Below, in pieces: positions 12,129 through 23,213 of a DNA stretch of 64,000 nt. Source of the stretch: Gonium pectorale (Eukaryota; Chlorophyta; Chlorophyceae; Chlamydomonadales; Volvocaceae). Numbering within the stretch: the stretch's first letter is position 1; each line of letters begins with the position of its first letter. Location: assembly GCA_001584585.1 (NCBI GenBank), contig LSYV01000046.1:258908-322907 (forward strand), written 5' to 3'. Below the pieces are notes generated by a model. It was not told the origin of the DNA. It saw only the letters and a list, made by a program, of their open reading frames with translations, and searched no databases. Made by a program: the position numbers and the translations under genes.

Positions 12129-13156
12129 CTAATGCCCCCAGAAGGCCCCTATGGTGTGCTGGCCGGACGCCAGGTAGGCGAACGCGTAGAGGCGGTACAT
12201 GCCGGCCGCCAGCCACATGAAGACGAAGGTGGAGAGGGTGATGAGCGTCACGTCAGCAAAGTCATACTGGAGGCGGGTGGGAAGTTGAAGGGAAAGGAGA
12301 AGGCGGGTGGGAGGGAGGGGAGGAGGGAAGTAGAGTCGCTAATGCCGTGTCACTCGAGCCGACTCGGGTCAAAAACAGCGCGACGACTAAGGGTGATTTG
12401 AGGCGGTCCCGGCCATGGACCAGGCCGCCTGCACCACCTACGCAGCAACTGCCGTAGGCCAGGCCCTCCACAGTTCAAGCCCCCTGATGCGGCGCGCGAC
12501 ATGTGGCAAGGGGCGCTAGGGGGGCTGATGATGTGTTTCCCCGACCGAGACGAGCGGCCCTGGCCGTGCCAGGGGCGGACGGGGCCCCGGAGGGCGGGAC
12601 GGCGGGGGGTAAGCCCCAGGCCGGGCCGCGCATGCCGCCCAGGCATCTAGATCGTATGGAGGAGCCCGCACGATGCCCTCCCCTCCCCTCCCCTACCCGT
12701 TCATCTTCTAGCATTCCTCTCCCCCCTGCCGGTCGTTGCGCCGTACCTCCTGCTTGGGCGTTAGGCAGTCGATCAGCTGGTGCGCCTGACGCTCCGCCTG
12801 CTGCGCCAGCCTGCGCAGGGGGTCCTGCGGCAGAACGGACGAACGGGGCGAGTGACGCAATAAAGATAGGTCAGCGAAGAGCATCCCAGGTGTGAATCTG
12901 CAACCTGAGTCGCTAAATGTACGGTCGTGCGCATTGCGAAAATGGGATGTAGGACTGCGGGGAGCGCCTGCCGGCGCAGGCTCACCTCAGGACCCTTGCC
13001 CCCATTGGGACCGAGCGCGGAACACAGCGTGCGTCGGGCCGCCGCAGGCGTCCCGCACAAGCCCCGCACAGCTGGGCAGCACGAGGCATACCCGTGCCGT
13101 CGTGCGTCATTGTGACGGGCCAGGGCTGCCGCGCGAGCTGGACACCCGAGCTGCAT
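12129..13156 (-). CDS. Small single-pass membrane protein with mitochondrial-type presequence
   Basis: Three phase-0 exons (12986-13156, 12747-12824, 12129-12266) give 128 residues. ATG 13156 is followed by an Arg/Ala-rich, acid-poor leader (RAAALARHNDARRHGYA ... AARRTLCSA), typical of algal mitochondrial presequences. A charged helix (DPLRRLAQQAERQAHQL) follows, then one hydrophobic segment (ITLSTFVFMWLAAGMYRLYA) near the C-terminus. Size and layout fit a small accessory subunit of a respiratory complex or ATP synthase (for example the chlorophycean NUOP or ASA subunits). That is inference from architecture; I do not recognise the exact family. It is divergent with the MYND gene. Part of its last exon is duplicated downstream. 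Confidence 0.75.
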
Positions 13157-13819
13157 TTGAGCTGTTTGCAGTTGTGCTGAGAGTGTTCAAGAAGGTAGGT
13201 GGCCAAAGTTGGCGCTCGCCAAGAGTGAGTTGGACACGCGCCTAAACGGTGGGTATAGTAAAGCAGCAGAGCTCAAACAACCCAGAGAGTTGTAAGCTTT
13301 AAAAGGGCATGTTCCGCTTGGGCTTTGATTAAGGAGCGAGGTGCAGAGGGGCCGAGGGGCAGAGCAGCCCCGCTGCAGGCGGTTTGTTTTTGCGTAATTC
13401 GCAGATGGACGGATGCGAACTCGTAAGTTGCTGGGAGCACGGGAGGGTCGATGCCGGCTGTCAAATCTATTCCGTACCGCCCGGGTCGCCGTGTGACTCG
13501 TTTGAAATCGGAAAACTGCTTCGCTTGCTCCCTACTGCTGGCGTGAGCGGCAAGTCTCACTCCTTGCCGATACCGACACGGTTGACGACGACGGCCCGAC
13601 GCCAACCCTGGTTGCCTGCGCCGTGCCGGCGCTGACGGCCTGCCAATTCGCAAACCCTACTTCTCAAATTGCACCTGACTGGGTCGCCCCTGTACACCGA
13701 CTAGACTTGCGCAAGGACTCCGCCGACCGCGCTTCACAATTGGGACGCCCGCGGACTCTGCGCCGCTGGAGGACGGCTGCTGACGCCTACCTTGATACTT
13801 AATCTAGTGTACGGGTGCC
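13157..13819. promoter_or_regulatory. Divergent intergenic region between the small membrane-protein gene and the MYND gene
   Basis: About 660 bp separate the two oppositely oriented start regions. No exon is evident. It presumably holds both promoters, but no defined element was recognised. A TGTAA occurs at about 13289. Confidence 0.35.
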
Positions 13820-16414
13820 ATGGTGAGCCCGGGGCGCGAAGGCGGGCCGCCGGGCGACGCGTCGCCTCTCACGCTCGCCATCGCCGATACCGGTGAATGG
13901 AGGCGGCGGGGCGGGATGGCCAGAGCCTGCGGGATACCAACGGACCACATCTGGTGTCCGTGCCTCCGATTCCCGGGCGCCCTCACGCCTGCCAGAGGCT
14001 CTGCTGAGGGGAGTCAACGTGCCGCCGCGGGCGCTGCCCTCCTACGACCGCCTGGGGCCCCGTTGAAGCGGGCGACGGAGCGGCCCACAGCCGCACAAGG
14101 CCAGCTCTCTAGACAGACTCTGGCCTCCGACGGGGCCAACGCCGTGGCCAGCGCCCGTACAGCCGTGCATCTGTATCGCTGCCGCCGGCATCCGTAGCGG
14201 TTGAAGGCAACTGGCCGTCCTCAGCCGCCCGGCAGGGGTTCCGTGGCGTGCCGTGGGGGGTGCAGGCCCTCCCGCCGGCCCTCCCGCCCTCCACCCATCC
14301 AGGCCCGCGCCCCACCCCTCCGTACACCAGCGGGAATGCTGTTGGCTCCCAGCCCCTTCCCGTCAAACCCCGAACCCGGCCTCTCAGACTCCCCACACCC
14401 GTTCCCCAAACCCCTCTCCCTCTCCCCCCCACGGGCTGCCCAGGCACTGCCGACCCACACGTCGCTGCAGAACCGGTTATACTTTCCGGCGTTCGCGGAG
14501 CTGCCGCAGGCGGACGAGCTGGACGTGAACTACTTTACCGAGCAGCCCAACGGCATGGTGCTTCCCAACCGGACGTGGACATTCTTCGGGGAGATCGTGG
14601 GCGACTCACTGTCGCAGCTGTCGGTGCTGGGGCACCGGGTGGAGGTCCGGGACGTCACCGGCAGCGTGCACAGGTGCGGGCGGGGCCTTGGGTGTTCCTT
14701 GTTGGCGAGGGGCCTTGGCTTTTCCTTGTTGGCGAGGGGCCTTGGGTGTTCCTCTCTTGCGAGGGGCCTGAGCTTTGCCGCTCGTGCGAGGGGTGTTGCG
14801 TGGGTTGGCCCAGGTGCGGGCGGGCGGCAATGCGAGCCGGGTGCGCCCAGGGGAGGGTCCCGGGCGCTGTGCAGCGGGTGGGCGCGGCGGGCCGGAGCAA
14901 AAACGTTGGGTGTGGGCAGAGGGGAGGCTGGCCGTGTAAGGCGGGAGGCAGGTGCGGCAGGGGGCGCAGGCGCAGCCATGGTCCCCTCCCTCGGTACGGC
15001 AGGTCCTGTTGAGGACCTGCCGCAGCCAGGTACGCTGCGGTGCGGGGCCAGCGCGTCGGAGTCAGGTCACAGGTTACACGTCCGTCAAAGCCGGGCGTGG
15101 GCCATGGACGCGTTGCGAGAGGTGGGGTGGGGCGAAGGATCATGATTGCAGTCCCTACCCCGCTATGGCTCCTGGCGCCGGAGACGGGTCTGCGCCGAGT
15201 GCTGTCGCGGGGCCGCTCCTCCCGCTTCCACCAGTCCTCACCCCGAATCGCGTGCGCCCTTCTGCCCTCCTGCCCGCCCCCGTCACCGCCCGTACTCGCC
15301 ACCGCAACCGGTCACTAAGGACGCCTTCCCATCCTCCGACCCCCACCCCCGGCCGCAGCATCCTCTTCTTCCCCACGAGCGGCTCACTCGACATCTCCGG
15401 CCTGCGCACCGGCCACACCGTGTTCGTGCGCTACGCCATGCGCTGTTTCTTCTCGGACCTCGCGACGGAGGCGATCAAGGTGGCGGGGGCGGGCGGGGGG
15501 GGCTCTGTGTGGTGTGGTGATGGCGTTGTACCAGGGTTGTACCCCTCTGACACCTACCCCTGCCCCGAAACCTCCCCCGCTGTGGCCCCCCACTTCCGTT
15601 GCAAACCGTCTCCGCGTTTCTGTGTCAGCCGGCCCCGCTTGCTCACGCCCATGCTCCCCCCGCCCGGGCTTCCCTGCTGAGAACGCCTTCCAATCTGTGA
15701 AACCCTCCACGTCGTCCCGTCGTCAGGCCTGCCCACAAATTGAGCAACCGCCTCCCGTACCCGGCGCTGCTCCATACGGCACCCCGCTCGTGCGGCGCTG
15801 CCTCCCTCGCACTCCCTCGCCCTCCCAGGTTGAGGAGCTAAACTTTGTAAAGGTCATCCCCACCAACCTCGACACGTTGCTCTTCACCGCGTCCCTCTAC
15901 TTTGACCGACAGGTGGGTGGGGGGGGTGCGCGCCAGGGCGACCACACGAGCCTGAACTTGAGGACACGGCGACTGTGCGGGGTGTCGTTTGTGTGGTGGG
16001 GAGGAGCGCAGGCAGGCCGGGTCACGCCGGGCCCAGCCCACGAGGGTCCAAGGCCGTGTCCCGCTGTGCGTTATGGGCCTCCTGGCTCCTCCCGCGCTTC
16101 TCGAGGACCCCCGGACGTTGGACCTGACCTAACGTTGGACCGTTCGGCTGCCCACACACCACCCAACGCCCCCCACCCGCCCCTGCCCGGCCCCCTGGCA
16201 GAGCCACTGCGCCGCCTGCGGCTCCAGCGTGGCGGCGCTGGGCGGCGCCGTGCCACGCTGCGAGCGGTGCCAGGCGGCGGTGTACTGCTCGCCCGGCTGC
16301 CGGGCCGCCAACGCGCCCACTCACGGCACCTTCTGCGGCCTGTGCTGCGAGCTGGGGGAGGTGTTCAACCTGTCCATGGACACCTTCATAGAGTGGGTGC
16401 CCTTCCGGAAATGA
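13820..16414 (+). CDS. MYND-type zinc-finger protein
   Basis: Secure exons are 14444-14673, 15359-15479, 15829-15912 and 16202-16414; they join in phase (2+1, 0, 0) and end at TGA 16412-16414. The body (NRLYFPAFAELPQ...) contains a beta-rich domain of about 140 residues with TWTFFGEIVGDS, ILFFPTSGSLD and VFVRYAMRCFF, possibly OB-like, of unknown role. The C-terminus is a MYND finger with the usual metal ligands (CAAC ... CERC ... YCSPGC ... H ... CGLC), a zinc-binding protein-interaction module. The start is unresolved. ATG 13820 abuts a GTGAGC donor, which would place the start codon alone in exon 1 and fits phase. ATG 14336 reads straight into exon 14444 without an intron but lies in a pyrimidine tract. 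Intron 14674-15358 carries a 27-bp tandem repeat. Confidence 0.75.
14682..14789 (+). repeat. 27-bp tandem repeat, four units
   Basis: Four consecutive 27-base units start at 14682, 14709, 14736 and 14763, each GGGGCCTTGG-like and ending GGCGA or GCGA, inside an intron of the MYND gene. Because 27 is a multiple of three the array stays open (GLGxSLLAR-like repeats), but splice sites on both sides place it in the intron. Confidence 0.8.
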
Positions 16415-18435
16415 CAGGAATGGGCGGCCGGGCAGGGCAGGGCCGAGCTTCCAGCTTTGCTGGTGTACACGCGGGTGTGCGAAGGGCGGCGTGGCGGCGG
16501 CTGGCTGGCGAGGCAGGGCGCCGCAGGACGGCGCAGACGCTGCGGTCGGCGTGGCAGCGGCGGGGGGCAACGGAGCAGCTGTGACCCGCCGCAAGCGAAG
16601 GATAGACAGCGGCTCGGTCAGTATTAATTGGTGACGGCGGACGGCAGACGGCGATGGGGCAGCCGGGGGCGACGGGGCGCGGGCGGTTTTACCCTGGCCG
16701 CCGCCGCCGCCCCCAGGGGTGAGCGGCGCAAGCGGCTGAGGGGCGGCGGCGGCTGGGGGCATAGCGCGGTGCGACGCGGCCCGCCAGCTGCGGCCATGGA
16801 GGCCGCAGCCGGCCCCGGCCCGCGCTCCCGGCTTCCCATCACGACTTCCCGGTGGGCGGGGGATATGCGTGCCGCGGCCTTGCCCATGGGGTTGTTGCCG
16901 CCGCGCCGCAAGGCAGGCCGCGTGCTCCCCTCCCCTCCTGCCCGGTCCGGTCCGGCCCGGTCCGGGATACTGCGGCAAGTCTGCCCTCTGTGTCCCACTG
17001 CGCGGCGTGGGCGCGGCTGCTCCCAGCTGAGCTCCTTCACGCCCAATCCCGTCAGCTGAGTCGGGCGCACGCGGCGACGATGACGTTAAGCACGGGCGGC
17101 GGCTCCTGGGGATCTGAGCGCCCAGCCCAGCCCACGCCGGGAGACCGGCGCCCGCGGGAGCCGCGGCGCTAGTCCGTCGGCTCGGCGCCGCCTCAGCTGT
17201 GTGTTGCTGGGCGGGCGCCCGCACGCTTATCGGCAGCGGCTGCTGCCCGCCGTGTGCGCCCTTGAGCTGCCGTGCCGTTGGGGAGCTCTGCGGCGGCCGG
17301 CCGGTTGGCTGTCACCGATGGTGTGGTTTCGGCGCGCTTGCGGGCGCGGACGGACGCATGCGCGGGCGCGTCCATGCAAGGACCCCAACTCATCAGCCTG
17401 TGGCTTGTGTCCGCTTATGTCCTCTGGCGTCCACTGGTGTGCACTGCGTTGTCGCCTGCCGGCCTGCCTACCGGCCGGCCCGGCTGCTTCGCCAACCCAA
17501 CACTGCTACTGAAACCCGGGGGGACGTGCGTGATTTCAATGTCAACGGCCGGCACGCCGCTGCCGGCATATTGCGCGGGGCATGGGCGCCGGTCGGTGTG
17601 GGGTGGGACGGGACGGGACGAGAGACGGCTTTGGTGGGCGGTGGTGGTGGGGGGCGTACTGAGCACTCATACCGGTTTCGGCTGGGGCCCGAGTTGTTGT
17701 TGCCTGGATACTGGAGCGAGTCGGTCCGTGGGCAATGTTGGCATTGCTTAAAACACGCTATGACCGGGGGGGAGGCCCTGGCGGGGAGCCCAACATGACT
17801 CGGACAGAGTACCGCAGTGCTGCATGTGCTGTGTACAGCTGCCTGCATGCAGTGCGGCGGTGGCGCGTGGGCGACACGGCTCTGCCACCTCCCTCGGTGC
17901 AGCAGCTCCCGGGCAACCTCACCGAGATGTCCGCTCCTGCCCGGCGCGCGCGGTGCCGTAAGTCGATCGGACTGGGCGGCGTAGCATGCTCTGACGGACG
18001 GGCGGGCGGGGTAGAGGCTGGCGGGGTGCAGCCTGCGGATCCCCTGCCTTTGCGTGCGGGCGGGGGAGGGGGCTGCGTGGTCAGGCGGGCTGTATCGTAG
18101 CAGCGGGGAAGCCGTTGCGTCGGTCGGGCCAACTGCGAGGGGGCTATGTGCTCTGAGAGCGTTGGTGCGTGGAGGGGCGGGGTTCCGTCCACCCCGCCCC
18201 ACTCCCGGGCGCGCACGGGCGGGGTGCAGATCAGCGAGGTGGCGGCAGCGCATCGATGCCGCACCAAGTCCGTGCCCTGGAGGGGTGTGGTGGGGGGACC
18301 GCATCTGGAAGCTCTCGCGGTGCCAAGGTGTCCCCGCTCCTGCGGCGGGGGCCCCAACTTGACTGCCTTGGACACGTGTACCGTACTGGTTCAGAGAGGA
18401 TCATGGAGTATGAGGGTAGTGTGCAGCGTTGAACT

Positions 18436-18864
18436 ATGGTGCTATGGTATTACCGGTCTCGGGAGGCTGTTGGCGTGTCTGACATGATGCACGTCGTTGC
18501 CAATGCGCAGCCGTACGGTGTACGGCATGGGCACGGCCTCGCAACGTGCCGGCGAGCCTCTGGCTGGCGCGACTTAGCAGCATGGGTGCCGCCTTCACGG
18601 GTGCTCAGCCAGATGCAGTTGGTGGTCTTCGTTCGGTGGTTCAAGGAAATGTCTGGTCGGGGAGCCCTGCCGTGGAAAGCCAGGTGGAGGCCCATCCTTG
18701 TGGTGGGCAAAGAGGCAGACCTCCCAGCCTCTGACACTGTGCTCAATGGCCCCGTTTGTTTGCATTTCGGCCGGGGCTGTGTGCTGGGAGAGGGACCTGC
18801 CCCGGCGGTAATCCCTGTCTTTTGGGGCACACCGTCTGTGATCATGATCTGGTGCCCCACATAG
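18436..18864 (+). CDS. Unassigned ORF in low-bias sequence, possibly mobile-element derived
   Basis: 142 codons from ATG to TAG without intron, containing VVFVRWFKEMSGRGALPW and VIPVFWGTPSVIMIW. The codon choice (many T- and A-ending codons) is unlike the flanking genes. The minus strand is also open here over 18450-18959. No family is recognised; a decayed retroelement ORF is one possibility. A second open + piece (19062 onward, FEKAFTDALLLMAPEG) follows an acceptor-like CCGCAG. Confidence 0.2.
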   Translation: MVLWYYRSREAVGVSDMMHVVANAQPYGVRHGHGLATCRRASGWRDLAAWVPPSRVLSQMQLVVFVRWFKEMSGRGALPWKARWRPILVVGKEADLPASDTVLNGPVCLHFGRGCVLGEGPAPAVIPVFWGTPSVIMIWCPT

Positions 18865-19469
18865 GCGTTGCCTAGCTTGCAGCTACCAAGTGGGGTCCCA
18901 CGTGCTGTCCCTCCACGTTCGCTGTGGCCATCCATAGATGCTGGGGCGCATGTCGCCACATTAGGGGAGGAGTGTGCCTATGGACAGAGAGCGTCTCGCT
19001 TGGCATACCCGCGGGCCTGACAGGTAACAGCCAGGGGACAGCGGACGGCTGATCACCGCAGGTGGCGAAGTGGCAGACACCGACCGGCACGGCACACGAA
19101 GCCTCACGAGGCAGGGGCGGGTGCCACGTGTCTTTTGAAAAGGCTTTTACAGACGCGCTCCTCCTGATGGCCCCCGAGGGTACGGCTCCGGGCATACCGG
19201 CTGCGACTCTCATCCCATGCTCCTGGACACTCCAGGGTCCAGGAGAATGGGATACTGCCCCACAAACAAGCGCACTCCCCTCACTGCCTCCCGCCGCAGC
19301 ACACATCCCGCTCTCGCCCTCAGCTGCAGCCCGTACGCACACCGCCGCACCTCACTCCCTCCCACCCCCAGCTCCGCCCCTCACGCCCTCAGCCGAGAAG
19401 CACCCCCCCCCTCCGCAGCTTGTCGCGCCGTCCCGGGGAGCGGGCACCCCTGCAGCGGGCACCCCTGCA

Positions 19470-19489
19470 NNNNNNNNNNNNNNNNNNNN
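19470..19489. other. Assembly gap (20 N) inside a tandem repeat
   Basis: The gap is flanked on the left by two GCGGGCACCCCTGCA units and on the right by related sequence (CTCCGCAGTCTTGTCGCGCC, GGCGGCCACCC). The left flank also carries a CTCCGCAGCTTGTCGCGCC copy, so both sides share a longer repeat. The true length here is unknown. Confidence 0.95.
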
Positions 19490-19755
19490 AAGAACGCCCC
19501 ACCCCCCCCTCCGCAGTCTTGTCGCGCCCGGTCCCGGGGAGGCGGCCACCCTCGCAGCGGCCACCCTGCACGAAGGCCACCCGGCGGGGCGGCGGTGGCG
19601 GTGGGGGCTTCGTGTGTGGACTCCACGCGATGCACAGCTGCAGGCGCCCCGCATCTCAGCTGCTGCGTTGTCCGTCCCGATGGGAACGACGGGTCGGCAT
19701 GCGCCTCCGGCGCGTACAGCAAAAATGCTGTCCGGCCCCTTGGCCCCTCAGGTGC

Positions 19756-22417
19756 TCAGCCGAGCAGCTCCTCCTCCTCGGGCAGCTGCCGCACCTCCGC
19801 CCAGCCCTCCACCAGCCACCGCATCCGCTCCGCCCGGCTCCACTCGCGGCCCGGGCCGTTGCCGTCCAGCACCCACTGGGCGGCCTGGGGGCCAGGGGGA
19901 GGGGGAGGACTGGTGGTGGTGCTGGTGTAAGGGAGAAGGCGGGAAACGGGTTGCCACGCGGGGCGCCGAGCCAGTGAGCGCCCCTGCGGGGGGGGGGGAT
20001 GAGCAGATGACGGTTGTTTGGCGGGGAGCTCGGTGGTGAGGCAGCGGGAGCATGCTCCAGGCTTGAGGGTCCGGGAGGTCAAGCGTGCGCCCGTCCTTGG
20101 TCCAGGCAAGGGTGAGCAGCAAGCCCCGTCGACGCTGCGCTGGTGGCACGTTTGGAGCATCTGCATATGACTCGGCAAGAGGCTGCCGGAGACGAATCGA
20201 TGACACGGTGCGCGGGGCGTTTCACGCAGTAGGCCATGCGATGCCGTACATGGTGCGGTGTGCCGTACGGGCGGCGGCGGGTGTCCCGGTGCCCACCTGG
20301 TTGAGGAGTACGACCAACGCGGATGTGCACGAGAGCAGGAGCCCCGCCTCCGTGCCCGACCCTGGCAGCTGCATGGCGGCGAGCTCGGGCACTGCGGGCG
20401 CTGCGGTGGCGGCCACGCTGGAAGGGGTAGGGGCTGCTGCTGCTGAGGAGTGGGCGGCGGCCGCGGCCGCCGCGGTGGCCGCGGCCACGGTCTCCCTGTC
20501 CGTGGCTTCGTGGACGGCGCCAGTGGCGGAGTTGCCGCCAGCGCTCGACCCCGAGGTTGTGGCGGCGGCAGTGGCGGCGGCCCCGCCGGGTGCTGCCCCG
20601 GGGGCCGCCGCCACCGCCGCCGCCACAACCCTCGCCGCGCGCACGTCTGTGCCGAGGTCCGCCAGTACTGCGCCCGCAGCTGGCAGCACGATGTACAACA
20701 GGCGCCACGGCCGCCGGTAGCCCCAGGTCAGGCCCCGCGCGCGCCCCACCAAACCCGCCATCCACAGCGCCACCTCCCGGCGCGGCTGCGCCGCCAGCCG
20801 CGCCAGCAGCGGCCCGCGGAGCAGCACCACGGGCGAGCGGCCGACGCCGGCGGCGGCTCGCGCAGCCAGCTCCCCCACCGCCAGGGCGGCGAGTGACACC
20901 GAGTGAGGCCGCGGCGCCGACGGCGCCGGTGCCAGGTGCCGGGCCTGCGGCAAGCCACCAGGTGCACATCTGCCACCACCGCTTTTACCACCATCGGCGC
21001 TGACGCCGCCGCCGCTGCAGCCGCTGCCGGCGGGCGGGCTCGCGCCACTCCCACGCTCCGCAAGGCGCGGATCCGGGCTGAGGCTGAGGCAGTACTCCGG
21101 GCTGAGCCATGGCCCCAGGGCCCCGGATTCCAGCCGCAGGCGCAGCCGCCGGCAGCGCGCCAGCGCCAGCACACCGCACACCAGCTCAGGCGGTGTGGCC
21201 GAGCAGCCGCCACCGCCGCCGTCGCCTCCGCCGTCGCCTCCGCTATCGCCGCCACTGCCACCGCCTCCGCCATCGCCGCCGCTACCGTCGCCTCCGCCGT
21301 CATTGCCGCCGTTGCCGACGCTGCCACGACCGCCGCCCGTACGCATCCACGCCCCGTCTTCTGTTGCGAAGCCGACTTCCAGCATAGCCCCGCGCGCCGC
21401 CAGCGACTGCGCCAGCCGCTGCTCCGGGCCGTCGAGCGCGGCCCCGGGGCCGTCGACCCGCAGGGCGGGCAAGCTCACCCGGTGCAGCCGCTGCAGGAAC
21501 GACGCGCCCAGGCTCTGCAGCTTTGCGAGGGCCGCCCACGACAGCGTGCCGCGTAAAGCGCCGGGGGCGGCGGCGGCCTCTATGGCGACGGCGGCGCGGT
21601 CGTTGAGCGTAAAGGTCACGTTGCAAGGGGCCGAGTCGGGCGTGCTGAGGAGGCGGGAGGTGGTGAGGGAGAGGAGGCGGAGCGAGCGCGGCAGGGCGCG
21701 CAGGAGGGAGCCCAGCGCCGTGGCGTCGTGGACACCCGTGAGCGTGAGCTGCTCGAGGAGCTGCAGCCGGGAGAGGCTGGTAATTGACGGGGCCGCGCAC
21801 AACCCGTCGCTCTTCAAAAGCTCCAGCCGGCGCAGTTTGCCCGCGAGCAGGTGAAGCTCCCCGACGGCCGCGATGCCGGTCAGTGACAAGGCGTCCACGC
21901 TGGGAAGGGTCGCCAGCGCATTGAACACGCGCTGCTGGAGCCGCACGTCCACCGGCAGTGGTTCGCGGATCTCCACGTTGAGCAGGTTTGTGAGCATGCG
22001 GATAAGCGCGGTGACGCCAAGGCCGTGTGACGGGACGCCGATGAGGGTGAGGGAGGTGATGCGCAGGAGGTGCTCCGGCGCCACGCGCTCCAGCGCGAAC
22101 GCCAGAAGCCCGTCGGTTGTCCAGTCAGGTTTCTTGCCTTCGTGGACGGTCAAGCTGCGGCAGCGCGGCCACCGATGGAGTGGCAGCGGGCCGAATCTGG
22201 CGAACTTGTCCGGGTTCTGCTTCTTCAGCCGCAGCTCAAGCGACACGGTACTGAAGTCGACAGCGTCGCGCAGGGCAGTGCAGGCCAGGCGTGCGGCGCG
22301 CAGGCTCCTGAGCTTCTGCAGGGAGCGCGCTAGCACATCCTTGCCACTGAGACTGAGCTCGCAGAGCACATCCTCCAGAGACACATGTGAGCTGCTGCGC
22401 TGGAAAGGATGCGACAT
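19756..22417 (-). CDS. Leucine-rich, F-box-like protein
   Basis: ATG 22417 (MSHPFQR...) opens a 707-codon exon down to a phase-0 donor at 20297 (LLNQ|GTGGGC); without splicing it would stop at 20222. The N-terminus (LEDVLCELSLSGKDVLARS...CTALRDAVDF) resembles the start of an F-box or Chlamydomonas LRR protein. Residues about 90-280 are Leu-rich with irregular LRR character (SLTLIGV, ALSLTGIAAV, LRRLELLKSD, QLTLTGVHDA). A Gly/Asp/Ser tract follows (complement of about 21190-21330), then Ala-rich sequence. A last exon at 19756-19884 (AAQWVLDGNGPGREW...EEEELLG, TGA) fits in phase. A middle exon around 20050-20125 (LLLTLAWTKDGRTLDLPDPQAW) is likely but lacks a clear donor. It is probably a substrate adaptor; no partner can be named. 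Confidence 0.7.
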
Positions 22418-23213
22418 GGCTGGTTGTGTAGTCGGGAATGTAGCTGTCAACGAGTTAAGCCAAAGCGCGTCAGACCGTTTTCCTCATTACACTCGTATAG
22501 CGGCGACTACATAAAGCAAGCAACTGAATCGGCGGAGCTGCATCTGCGTTGACAGCTGTCGGCTGTCTCTACAAACTTGCGGATATTTATATTGAGCGCA
22601 AAATCGGGACGACAGCATTTGCTTTGATGGATCCCATGATTCCCCGCATAGAGCTCGTCCCGAGCTCACCCCAAGCTCGTCCCAACCAACGGGCGTTCGT
22701 TGCATGTCCGATTTTGTAGTGGTGGAGAGGCTTGCCCAAATGGGTAGGGCTAGGGACCGGAGATGACCAGCTTGCAGCCTACACGCGGTCTGGGCTTCCC
22801 GGGACAGGGTCGGTGCGCCACCGTCCCTGCCCGTCAACTGACGGGCTCGGGCGCAACGTCGACTCCCTGTCTAGGCCTTCCGGGGAGCAACCTCCTGCAC
22901 CCCTGCGCGTCACTAACCATGCGGCTCCAACCGAATACCCGCCCCGGCAGCTAGCACAACCGCCCCTACCAGCGCCCTGCAATCGCCAACCGACATAATT
23001 GGCAACACACCCGCCCGACTCCTTGCCAACGAAGCTAACCCCTCCTCGCCTCTACGCGCGTGCGGGCGCAGTCCACACGTCAACGCCAACAAGCCACCGC
23101 CCCACAAAACGCAGAGCCCCAGCGCCCCACGGCCTGCCACCCAGCCGCATCCCAATTGCCTCGCCGCCACTCGCTCCTGGCGCGCGTGTGCGGTCTCGCG
23201 TATACAGGCGAGG
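22418..23213. promoter_or_regulatory. Intergenic region between two minus-strand genes
   Basis: About 800 bp holding the 3' UTR of the FBXO7-like gene and the promoter of the LRR gene. On the minus strand a TGTAA signal lies at 22491-22487, only about 70 bp upstream of the LRR gene ATG. If it is the FBXO7 poly(A) site, the two transcription units abut or overlap. 22645-22690 has a repeated GAGCTCGTCCC(G/A) motif. Confidence 0.4.

Larger units (their letters stand above)
16415..19755. other. Gene-poor stretch with possible transposon-derived sequence and an assembly gap
   Basis: No exon chain with this genome's codon bias was found. 16620-17170 is Gly/Arg-rich and open in several frames, which reflects composition only. 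18430-19270 has a different, less GC3-biased composition with long open frames on both strands (see 18436-18864) and no introns, which suggests mobile-element or imported sequence. A 15-bp tandem repeat (GCGGGCACCCCTGCA) runs into the N gap. Confidence 0.4.

Noticed and set aside
16022..17224. Minus-strand open frame of 400 codons
   Set aside because: Overlaps the MYND-finger exon on the other strand; composition-driven Ala/Arg/Pro content without motifs.
19062..20039. Plus-strand open frame running through the N gap
   Set aside because: Its continuity depends on unknown bases, and the right half is antisense to the last exons of the LRR gene.
22418..22450. Upstream extension of the LRR protein to 22450
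   Set aside because: The extension begins at TTG; the first in-frame ATG is at 22417.
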